Positions 44,272 through 56,300 of a stretch of 64,000 nt of DNA are shown piece by piece. Positions within the stretch are counted from its first letter, which is position 1. Each line of letters begins with the position of its first letter. The notes under the pieces were generated by a model. That model ran no database searches. It saw only the letters and a program-made list of their open reading frames with translations, and was not told the origin of the DNA. The DNA comes from Achatina immaculata (lineage: Eukaryota; Mollusca; Gastropoda; Stylommatophora; Achatinidae). The translations under genes were made by a program, and so were the position numbers. The stretch spans positions 45,283,358 through 45,347,357 of the forward strand of contig CM019696.1 in the NCBI GenBank assembly GCA_009760885.1. Direction: 5' to 3'.

Positions 44272-44355
44272 ACAAAAAAAACCACAATGGAGAGCTCAGA
44301 CTCTGCTCCGTCACCTCCAGGAGCCGTGTACAGATTTTATAAGACAGTCTCTAAT
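44272..44355 (+). CDS. RER1: RER1 exon 1 coding part (ATG at 44287)
   Basis: ATG in good context (CCACAATGG). 23 codons, ending phase 0 at AAT|GTAAGC. A polypyrimidine/AG (TTTATAATTTCAG ending 44271) just upstream suggests a 5' UTR intron ends here, so this may be the second transcript exon. Confidence 0.88.
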
Positions 44356-47300
44356 GTAAGCCAAGCTTTTCTAAGAAATATTACAAGCAAGAATAGGCAG
44401 TATATAAGTCTGTGTTGGTTTGGCCTTTTTTTTTTAAAATATTTTTTTGCATTGTATTTGTGACGGTTTCTAAAATCTGAATAGATGGATTAACAGCTTT
44501 TTTAAAGGAAACTAAAAAGTGGAATGCTCTATGCCATAAGAGGCATACATAATATTAATACTCATATATTTCATTCCCTGCTTCCTGCCGTGGAGATGTT
44601 AGAGCCCGTATTTTTATTTGACCAATCGGCCGACTTCACCCCAGGCCACCTTTCCTTTCTGCTCCAAAAAGATCCAGGTATTCGTTCTTATAGCTGGATT
44701 CAGTGTGGTTGACTTCGGTCAAACTCACGACCACTGACGCAAGAAAAATATATTTTTGCTTAACACTTTCTCTGCCCAGGCTTTTGAAATCTCTTCTGTT
44801 TTCTTTTTTTTTTTCCACCATTTGTTTCTTGATGGTCATTTATTGTTTGTAAACTGCAGTTTGTTGCATGTTTCTCATTTTACAGATTTTTCTTGGCTTT
44901 TTCCTAGTATTCATTTCTCATCAGTTTTTCAGAGCAGCTGTGAAAAAAACAACTTATTTTAACTTCTGTCCTACGAAACCAAAAATCCCACAACCACATA
45001 AACATCTTTGCAATAAACATGTGTACAATATTTTTTTTTCTCTGGGAAACGATGTAATGCATATTTTGAAAGTTATTGTATTTGTATTTTTTAATATAAA
45101 ATCTGTTTATGTGGCTGATAGTAAGAAAATGACATCTTGGGACTGATGGACAAGAGAAGGAGGAGTAAGAAAAATAACCAAGAAAAATATAGCAGGATAA
45201 ATAAAGAAATAAGGTGCAAATGCAGAGAGGCAAAGAAATTGTGGTTAAATGAACAGTGCCAGCAAACAGAGGACTCCCATAATAAAGACACCCCTGTAGG
45301 GTACTCGGGACCTGGGCAGTGTCTGAGATGCAAAGAATAAGACCACTGTACCCTACCATGCATGATCATAAAAGGCGACTAAGGAGGGTTCAGCATATGG
45401 CCAGCAACCCTATTTGGTAAAAAAAAAAAAACTGCCAGACTGCTACAGAAACGGAAGCAAGGGAAAAAAACTAATGCAGGTGGAAGGAGAAATGATTATC
45501 AGAAACTGAGCCCATGAAGGTTGTGGATGAAAGCCAGCCATTGGAAGTCCCCAGCCTGACTGCAGACCTCCTGGAACCTAAACACAAGATGCAAATAGGC
45601 AGCTGGAGTGTAAGAACACTTAACCAGACTGCAAAACTAGCACAAACCATCAAGGAAATGCACAGATACAAACTATACATATTAGAAACACAAGAAGCAA
45701 GATGGACAGGACAAGGCAGAAGGAAATTAATAACACAGCACACAGAAGATACAATAATATGGTCAGGTAAAGAAGATAATCATGAAGTGAAGGAGGAGTA
45801 GCATTGATTATAACAAAAGAAGCATCAAGAGCATTGCTGAAATCTTCCCCTATAAATGAGAGATTATTATATGCACGCTTCAACTCAAGCTTCATGAAGC
45901 TGTCTATTATAGTTTGTTATGCACCAATGGAAGCAGCTGAAGAGGAATTAAAAGAAGATTTTTACAATAGCCTCCAAGCCACAGTAGAAACAGTACCCAA
46001 GCATGATATGCTACTCATCTTGGGCGACTTCAATGCAGAAGTAGGTGAGGGAAATGAAGATAGAAGATGAATCATTGAAAGAGAAGGAATCTGAGAAATA
46101 AATGAAAATGGAGAAAAACTGTGCAGTTTCTGTGAAGAAAACATGACCATTGGAGGGACAATTTTCCAACATAAAAACATCCATAAAGTGACTTGGAGGT
46201 CCCCAGATAAAACCACAGAAAACTGAACTGATCACATACTAATAAACAACAAGTGGAAACAGTCACTACAAGATGTGAGAGCAAGGAAAGGGGCAGATGT
46301 AGGAAGTGATCACAACCTTCTGGTAGCAAAAATAAAACTATAATTAAGGAAAGCCAAAATTGGAGAACACAGAATGGCATGCTTTGATACAGCAAAACTG
46401 AAAGACCAGCAAACAAGGCATGAATTTTCAATAGTACTTAAGAACCACTTCAGTGTCCTACAAGAGAAGCAGAAATGTCTATACTAGAGTTCAATGAAAA
46501 ACTACAGGAAACAGCAAAAGAGGTGCTGGGATATCGGAAAAGGAGAAAAGAGGAATGGATAAGCAAGAACACATGGAAAAGATAGATCAAAGAAAGGAAA
46601 TCAAGAAAAAATTACTGAGCACCAAATCACAACGGCTGAAAGAACAAGTTTTAAGTAACTATACACAGAAAGACAAAGAAGTGAAGGAATCATGCCGTCA
46701 ATACTATGACAACGTAGCAGAAGCAGCTGAGAAAGCAGCATATGCAAATGACATGAAAACCATATACAAAATCACAAAGCAGATGACAGGTAACTTCAGC
46801 ACAAGATGTGAGTGCAATAAGGACACATAAGGGACAGCTGATCAGTGGAGGAAGAGAAAAAATTGAAAGATAGATTTAACACTTTAACACCCTACTAAAA
46901 GGAACACAACCAGCACAAACAGTAGACATACTTGAAGCAAAAATGGAACTAAACATCAATACAGGACCAATAACTATAAGTGAAGTAAAGGAGGCAATAA
47001 AGAAGCTAAAATCAGACAGGGCACCAGGTGAAGATGAAGTGACTGCTGAGATGTTGAAAGCAGAAGAAATAGAAACACCAAAACAACTTTGCCGGATATT
47101 ACAACAAATTTGGGATCTAGAAAAAGCCCCAGAGGAGTGGAAAACTGGGCTTATAGTAAAACTACCAAAGAAGGGTGACCTCAGAGATTGTGGGAACTGG
47201 AGAGGCATTACCCTCCTCCTACTCACCAGTGAAGTATTTTGCAGAATAATCATCAACAGAATTGTACCATCACTTGAGGGAGAACTTCGGAAAGAGCAGG

Positions 47301-50300
47301 CAGGATTTAGGAAAGGAAGATCATGCGTAGACCACATATTTGTACTTAGACAAATATTAGAGCAGGCAAATGAGTGGCGTAGCACAACATATGAACTGTT
47401 TATAGATTTTGAGAAAGCTTTGACAGTGTCAATAGAGATGCACTGTGGAAAATTATAGGATGGCATGGCCTCCCCCATAAGATAGTGAATGTAATCAAAG
47501 CCCTATACGAGGGTTTTCAGTGCAAAGTGATCTGTGAAGAACATACCTCCAGCAGGTTTATGGTACAAACAGGAGTGAAACAGGGATGTGTACTATCACC
47601 AACATTATTTATCTTGGCAGTAGACTGGTTAATGAAGGAGGCAACATCAGATAAACGCAGAGGATTACAGTGGACCCTTGACACAGTGCTGGAGGACCTT
47701 GACTTTGCTGACGATATTTGACTACTATCAAGCAGCCACAAAGATATGCAAGATAAAATAAACAAGCTAACTCAGAATGCAAATAACATAGGACTAAAGA
47801 TCAACGTAGGAAAGACAAAGTTAATGAAGCAAAATGTGAACAACAGAAATGTACTGAGAGTAGATAGCAAGTTAGTGGAGGAGGTCAGTGAATTTGTATA
47901 CCTTGGCAGCAGAGTAGTAGAAAATGGAGAGAGCACAGAGGACATCAACAGCAGACTTACTAGAGCAAACCAGGCTTTTGCAATGCTGCAGAATATTGAT
48001 AGTGCCGTGCCTCGTGGCATAGGCTATCATTTCTCTCTACAGTTCCCTGTCTTTAGACTTGATTATGAGATGCACCAGTGGCTTTCTTCCTAGCCACACT
48101 GACAGCCCATCCAGTAACTTCTCTCTCTGTATTCCTCTGTCTCTTCTTCCCTCAATTTTTCCAGTTGACACAGTGTTTCAATTCTCCTCTTCTCAGAAAA
48201 AGTCATACAAATCTCACTTGTCTGCCTGTGATCTTTGCTGTAATTGCCTTTTAACTCCAGCTTCTCCTAAGATTTCTTCATTGGTTTTCTTAGCTGTCCA
48301 TGGTACCTTCAACATCCTTATGAACCACATTTCCGTGGCCTCCATTTCTTGCTGTACTCTTATTCATGGACCATGCTTCACATCAATAAAACAAAATTGG
48401 CTTGATGTAACATTTAAGTACTCGGAATCTTGTTTCCATTGATATGGATCTGTTGCACAAGATGTTTCTCATTTTCTGGAATGCTGACTTGGCCAGACTA
48501 TATGGAAATAAAAAAAACTAAGCATGAAGATGAAAATCAGGATATTTAAGAGTAATGTTCTAAGTGTACTACTCTATGGAAGTGAATGCTGGAAAATCAC
48601 CAAAACCATAGAAAACAAGCTAAATTCTTTCCAGACTAAATGTCTACAAAGAATTAGAAAAGTATTTTGGCCAAACACCAAAAGAAATAACATCTTGTTG
48701 ACAGAAATGCAGATGAAACCACTGACAACAATTATTGAGGAAAGACGCTGGCGATGGTTGGGACATGTGCTCCGAATGACTGACAGCTCACTACCAAAAT
48801 AGCACTAAGATGGACACCACAGGGGAACAGAAGTAAGGGTAGACCAAAAGAGACATGGAGAAGAACAACAGAACACCTGGAAAAGAGTGGAAAAAAAAGA
48901 CAAAGGACAGGCATTTGTGGGAAATCCTTGCGAAGCCCCATGTGCCCTGGGCACTTAAGGTTCACAGAGAGAGAGAGAGAGATAGATAAATAAGACAACA
49001 AAAACATGAACAAATGAATTAGTGAACTCACAGGCAGGAAGACAAAATGTACCACAGGATGCCTGAAATCAAAAGAAGGTAAAATGTTAGTGGGAAAAAA
49101 GGACATTGTGGACAGATGGACAGAATACTTAGGTGAGCTGTATGGAGGAGAAAGACCAGAATTAACACCAGATACTGAAAACTGTGATGGACCACCAGTA
49201 TTTTAAGATGAAATCATAGATGCCATCAAACACATAAAGAAAGGAAAAGCGACTGTGCCTGATAATATAACAGTAGAAGAAATAGAGGCACTAGAGGAGA
49301 TAGGAATACAAATAATAGCCAGGTTACTGATTGACATTTACAACAGTGGTTATATGCCCAGTGACCTGCTTAAATCCACATTTATAGCACTACAAAAGAA
49401 ACCAGGTGCAAAGGAATGTGATGACCACTGGACTGTCAGCCTCTCATGTCACATAACAAAGCTACTTCTGAGAGTCATTATGAGAAGAACAAGGAAAAAG
49501 ATAAAAATGGAAATAGCAGATGAACGGTTTGGATATGTTGAAGGAAAGGGAACACACAATGCCATTTATGCTTTGCGAACACTAACAGAAAGAGTTTTAG
49601 AAGTACAGAAAGATCTAACTTATGCTTCATTGATTACATCAAGGCATTTGACAAGGTGAAACATAATGAGATTATTAAAATGCTTGAAGACGTAAACATA
49701 GACACCAAAGACCTGAGGATTGTAAAACATTTATACAAGCAGCAGGAAGCAGCGATTCAAGTTGAAAATAAAACTGGAAATATCAGCCAATAAATCAAGG
49801 GGTGTGACAGGGATGTGTACTGTCTCCAGACCTAAGAATGATCATTACGAACCAGATATAAAATTCAGAGGATACAATATTAACAACCTTTGGTATGCTG
49901 ATGACACAGTACTGATAGCTGAGAACCAACAAGAAGAAAAGAAGGTAAAATGTTAGTGGGAAAAAAGGACATTGTGGACAGATGGACAGAATACTTAGGT
50001 GAGCTGTATGGAGGAGAAAGACCAGAATTAACACCATATACTGAAAACTGTGATGGACCACCAATATTTTAAGATGAAATCATAGATGCCATCAAACACA
50101 TGAAGAAAGTAAAAGCGACTATGCCTGATAATATAACAATAGAAGAAGTAGAGGCGCTAGAGGAGATAGGAATACAAATAATAACCAGTTTACTGATTGA
50201 CATTTACAACAGTGGTTATATGCCCAGTGACCTGCTTAAATCCACATTTATAGCACTACAAAAGAAACCAGGTGCAAAGGAATGTGATGACCACCGGACT

Positions 50301-53300
50301 GTCAGCCTCTCATGTCACATAACAAAGCTACTTCTGAGAGTCATTATGAGAAGAACAAGGAAAAAGATAAAAATGGAAATAGCAGATGAACAGTTTGGAT
50401 ATGTTGAAGGAAAGGGAACACACAATGCCATTTATGCTTTGTGAACACTAACAGAAAGAGTTTTAGAAGTACAGAAAGATCTATACTTATGCTTCATTGA
50501 TTACATCAAGGCATTTGACAAGGTGAAACATAATGAGATTATTAAAATGCTTGAAGATGTAAACATAGACAGCAAAGACCTGAGGATTGTAAAACATTTA
50601 TATATGCAGCAGGAAGCAGCGATTCAAGTTGAAAATAAAACTGGAAATATCAGTCAATAAATCGAGGGGTGTGACAGGGATGTGTACTGTCTCCAGACCT
50701 AAGAATGATCATTACGAACCAGATATAAAATTCGGAGGATACAATATTAACAACCTTTGGTATGCTGATGACACAGTACTGATAGCTGAGAACCAACAAG
50801 ACCTGCAAAATCTCTTGAATAAAGTTGATAAAAAAAAGTGAACAGAAAGTTTTGAACATCAAAAAAGACAGAGACTATGGTTACATCTAAGAAACAGAAT
50901 CCACCAAAATGCAGTATAAAATTAAATGGAACTATTGTAAATCAGGTGCAGAAATTCAAATACCTTGGAGCAGTTATAACTTCAGATAGGTAATGCAGAA
51001 CAGAAATTAAGAACAGAATAGCCCAAGCAAAGACTGCATTTCAGAGAATGAGAAACATATTATGCAACACATCCTTGTCAATGAATGTTAGAAAATGAGT
51101 CCCAAAATGCTATATTGAACCTAACTTGTTATATGGAAGTGAATCATGGATAATAAGCAGGTCTGTACAAAAGTCATTGGAAGCAGTAGAAGTAACAGCA
51201 GGAAAAATAGAGGGAAGAAGAGCCGGGGAAAACTGAGAGAAATAATACTGGACAGTCTGACGAGATGGAGTGAGAGATCATCAACAGAGTTAATGGCCTG
51301 CATGAAGGATCGGGTAATCTGGAGAAGCATAATAGCCAATGCCAGCTGGCACGGCACCTGATGATGATGTTGATGATGTGTAAGAAGGAGTTTAACCATG
51401 TTATTTTCAGTTTCTTTCCGGTTATGTGTTGCCCGTTCTTCAGTTAATGTTTTCTTTGTGCTTTTCCTGCATATTCCTAGTTTTCCTAGTGTTTCTTTAG
51501 TAATCATTTTTTGTCTTGCTTACCAGCGGCACCAGTATTACCTGGACAAGGCCACGCCACACGTGATCCCAAGGTGGCTGGCTGCAGCTCTCCTTTCAGC
51601 TGCTTACTGTGTCCGAGTTTTCTTTCTACAGGTCAGTTTTTTAATATGAAACTTTTATAATATGAAACCGTCTCGTATGTTGTAATTTAGCTGTTGACAC
51701 AAGTGAGCCATATGGTATCATCTTTATGCTAACACAGGTGAAACATACACTTTCAACAGCCTACAGTGTAAAAGCTGCATGCAGAATATTTGATCTGGCT
51801 CCCAAAATAGAGCTCGTTAAAGAAAGTGAATGTTCAGTGTGAAAAATGTTTGCATTAGAGTTCTTATATTGGCTGTTAGTGGCTACTGTGTGATACGTGT
51901 TTTTTCTTACGTTGGCTGTTAGTGGCTGCAGTGTAATACATGTTTTATTGGGCATTAATGAGGTAAATTAGTGACTGCTGTGTGATACATGTTTTATTGG
52001 GCATTAATGAGGTAAATTAGTGAGTGCTGTGTGATACATGTTTTATTGGGCATTAATGAGGTAAATTAGTGAGTGCTGTGTGATACGTGTTTTATTGGGC
52101 ATTAATGAGGTAAATTAGTGACTGCTGTGTGATACGTGTTTTATTGGGCATTAATGAGGTAAATTAGTGGCTGCTGTGTGATGCATGTTTTATTGGGCAT
52201 TATTGAGGTAAGCTGCAACATTTTTAATAGATCTCCAGCTGAAATTTGGCTTTTCATTCAGCAGTAAATGTAGGTTGCAGAGTAATTCATGGCCTGAATT
52301 ACTCTTAACTTAATGGCTTCCAAAACGAGTAATACAGGTCCATGGGGGTGTTAGGGGAGGGGGGGGGCAGGACAGCTGTTATTACTGTGGCTACTTCCAT
52401 TCATTTGAGGTTCTCACTGGTGCTGTGGAGTTTATACAACATAATGAGTTTCTTCTTTGAGGGAGAAGATTGGAGCATGTATGGGCTTGTCTTGAGTGCA
52501 ACAGTGGTAATATCTTGGCCCAGTGTGGGGTGGGGGGGAGCCCAGCCAGTGCATTACAGCAGGGTCTGGAGGACTTCCCATGTTTTAAGGGGTGGGGGAG
52601 CCCAGCCAGTGCATTACAGCAGGGTCTGGAGGACTTCCCATGTTTTAAGGGGTGGGGGAGCCCAGCCAGTGCATTACAGCAGGGTCTTGATTACTTCCCC
52701 TGTTTTAAGGGGTGGGGGAGCCAATCGTGGGACGGGAGAGAAGTTAGTCTTGCAGCAGTTTACAAAATTCATTTTGGAGGCCCAGATAGCATTTGTCGTG
52801 AAGATATCTTATTTATCAGACTTATACTATGTTGTGCCAACATGCAGTATAAGTTTGTTTCATGTGTGTAAAATTATTCTTTGCTAGGCCACAATTTACC
52901 ATAGATATTGCATATGTTTGTTAGTTATAGTAATTCCTGCTGGCTCTAATCACTCTGTTTTTATGTCCTAGGGCTGGTATATAGTGACCTATGCTCTAGG
53001 TATTTACCTTTTGAACCTGTTTATTGCCTTCCTGACACCTAAGATTGATCCTGCAGGATTTGAAGATTCAGGTAAGAAATAAAAAGGTTCTCTGAAAGTT
53101 ACAGTAGCATGTGATAATCATAACCTGTGAATGCTACGAAGATGGATTTGTTAAAAAACTGACGGCAGCAAAGTATGACAATATATGTGACAGTAAAAAT
53201 ATGACAGTAAGTGGCCCTGTCACAGCATAGGGACACCTAACAGAAACAAGAAAACATACTAAGAAGTGTAGTGTTATCGCCTTTATATTCCTTGACTTGT

Positions 53301-56300
53301 GGACACACAAGAGAATGGTATGGTCAGCATCATGCTTGACTGTCTTTTCTTCCCTAGCTCTAGGAAAAGCCAGGTACCAATTTCTATATTTGGGTGACTA
53401 GTGTGTCTTTGAGGCTGGAATTGAATCACTGATCTCACTATGAGAGATGACTGATCATTTAAATAGTCATGTAGTAAGTGGGCATATCATCCCATGATGA
53501 GATTGAAAAGCTTGCCGAAAACAGGAAAACTTGGCAAACTATATGAGCCCTATGTGATGTTTAACGGCACAGGAAGGATGTAAGATAGTAAGTGGGCATT
53601 TCATCCCTTGATGAGGTCGCCGAAAACAGGAAAACTTGGCAAACTACCATGCAAGCCCTATGTGACATTTAACAGCACGGAAAGGATGTAAGCTGTAAGA
53701 AGAAAGCAAGCGAACACCAGGAAGAATGTGTTAAAACAGGATTTGAAATGGAAAAATTAAAGGGAACTGAAGTTGATGCTTTGTGATACATGTTTTATTG
53801 GGCATTAATGAGGTAAATTAGTGGCTGCTGTGTGATACGTGTTTTATTGGGCATTAATGAGGTAAATTAGTGGCTGCTGTGTGATACGTGTTTTATTGGG
53901 CATTAATGAGGTAAATTAGTGGCTGCTGTGTGATGCATGTATTATTGGGCATTAATGAGGTAAGCTGCAACATTTTTAATAGATCTCCAGCTGAAATTTG
54001 GCTTTTCATTCAGCAGTAAATGTAGGTTGCAAAGTAATTCATGGCCTGTATTACTCTTAACTTAATGGCTTCCAAAACGAGTAATACAGGTCCATGGGGG
54101 TGTTGAGGGGGGGTGGGGCAGGACAGCTGTTATTACTGTGGCTGCTTCCATTCATTTGAGGTTCTTACTGGTGCTGTGGAGTTTATACAACATAATGAGT
54201 TTCTTCTTTGAGGGAGAAGATTGGAGCATGTATGGGCTTGTCTTGAGTGCAACAGTGGTAACATCTTGGCCCAGTGTGGGGTGGGGGGGAGCCCAGCCAG
54301 TGCATTACAGCAGGGTCTGGAGGACTTCCCATGTTTTAAGGGGTGGTGGAGCCCAGCCAGTGCATTACAGCAGGGTCTGGAGGACTTCCCATGTTTTTTA
54401 ATGGGTGGGGGAGCCAATCGTGGGACGGGAGAGAAGTTAGTCTTGCAGCAGTTTACAAAATTCATTTTGGAGGCCCAGATAGCATTTGTCATGAAGATTT
54501 ATCAGACTTATACTATTTTGTGCCAACATGCAGTATAAGTTTGTTTCATGTGTGTAAAATTATTCTTTGCTAGGCCACAATTTACCATAGATATTGCATA
54601 TGTTTTGTTAGTTATAGTAATTCCTGCTGGCTGTAATCACTCTGTTTTTATGTCCTAGGGCTGGTATATAGTGACCTATGCTCTAGGTATTTACCTTTTG
54701 AACCTGTTTATTGCCTTCCTGACACCTAAGATTGATCCTGCAGGATTTGAAGATTCAGGTAAGAAATAAAAAGGTTCTCTGAAAGTTACAGTAGCATGTG
54801 ATAATCATAACCTGTGAATGCTACGAAGATGGATTTGTTAAAAAACTGACAGCAGCAAAGTATGACAATATATGTGACAGTAAAAATATGACAGTAAGTG
54901 GCCCTGTCACAGCATAGGGACACCTAACAGAAACAAGAAAACATACTAAGAAGTGTAGTGTTATCGCCTTTATATTCCTTGACTTGTGGACACACAAGAG
55001 AATGGTATGGTCAGCATCATGCTTGACTGTCTTTTCTTCTCTAGCTCTAGGAAAAGCCAGGTACCAATTTCTATATTTGGGTGACTAGTGTGTCTTTGAG
55101 GCTGGAATTGAATCACTGATCTCACTATGAGAGATGACTGATCATTTAAATAGTCATGTAGTAAGTGGGCATTTCATTCCTTGATGAGGTTGAAAAGCTC
55201 GCCGAAAACAGGAAAACTTGGCAAACTACCATGCAAGCCCTATGTGACATTTAACAGCACGGAAAGGATGGAAGCTGTAAGAAGAAAGCAAGCGAACACC
55301 AGGAAGAATGTGTTAAAACAGGATTTGAAATGGAAAAATTAAAGGGAACTGAAGTTGATGCTTTGAGGATTGCTTGATTGGTTTGGCTTTATTTGAAAAG
55401 GGTAGAGTAAGGCCTACAGAGAATTAGCAGAAACCAGTCCTTCATGGTGGATTCATTAGACATTGTTTGTATAAAAAAAAAACTTTTAAAAATTGGATGA
55501 AATTTATAATGATCAAAAGTTAGTGAACTGTTGTGCAAATGATGGATGTCCATTTAGCAAAGAAAGAAAGCAACAGTGGTTGACAGTTTATTTTTTTTCC
55601 TGTTGTAACAGCTCTCATTATAGTCAGAAGATGTTTATTTCATGTTAGCAGATGCTTATAGTTTCTTCTTTTTGCTGTGCTGTCTAATGGTGCTCCCTGT
55701 TTGTTTTTTACCCATGTTAGCAGATGCTTATAGTTTCTTTTATGCTGTGCTGTCTAATGGTGCTCCCTGTTTGTTTTTTTACCCATGTTAGCAGATGCTG
55801 ATGATGGGCCTTCATTACCCACAAGAAACAGTGAAGAGTTCAGGCCGTTCATGCGTCGCTTGCCAGAGTTTAAATTTTGGTGAGATCTAATGACTTTTGT
55901 TTTCTGACAAGTCTGAGGAGTGTGCTGAAGTTGTTGCTGGTGTGTGCTGCCTTGTGGTGTGGTTGCTGGGCATCTAGAACAAATATTAGAGCGTGACAGA
56001 TGAAAATAATGAAAATTATATAATGAGAATTCATATCATGTAATGGAAAACAGATTAGTTATAAGAGTATCATTATTTGAGTTTTTGATGATTTTTTTTT
56101 TTTTTTTTGGGTTTGTTTTGTTGAAATAATGTAAAAAAATGTCTTGGAAAGTGATCCAGAGAAAAGGATATAAATACTAAGTATTCACTGCTGCCAACCG
56201 GGTTCCCCGGGGAAAGAGGAAACAAGAAAGACCTAAAAACACCTGGAGAAGGAGTCTTGAAACAGAAATCCAAAATATGGACTGCACCTGGAGACGGATA

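Larger units (their letters stand above)
44356..51526 (+). other. RER1 intron 1 (7.2 kb), filled with retroelements
   Basis: Holds a SINE fragment, a family F element, a reverse family C fragment, a family D end and a family C element with an 866-bp internal duplication. Donor GTAAGC, acceptor TTGCTTACCAG. Confidence 0.9.
51916..53783 (+). repeat. Segmental duplication, unit 1 (contains RER1 exon 3A)
   Basis: Everything from the 49-bp array through exon 3A to GAAGTTGATGCTTTG (ending 53783) recurs in 53784-55365 with few base changes. Unit 1 is longer because it has more 49-bp units, one more 60-bp unit and an extra piece of about 113 bp near 53490-53600. Confidence 0.93.
53784..55365 (+). 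repeat. Segmental duplication, unit 2 (contains RER1 exon 3B)
   Basis: 1582 bp, starting inside the 49-bp unit (TGATACATGTTTTATTGGG) and ending at GAAGTTGATGCTTTG (55365), after which unique intron resumes (AGGATTGC). Only scattered single-base differences from unit 1. Confidence 0.93.

Noticed and set aside
46876..47478. 200-codon minus-strand frame
   Set aside because: Exact antisense of the family F reverse transcriptase.
52342..52887. 181-codon + frame in RER1 intron 2, and overlapping 133-codon frame
   Set aside because: Lies over the 60-bp tandem repeat (a multiple of three, so frames stay open) and differs in repeat number in the second duplication unit.
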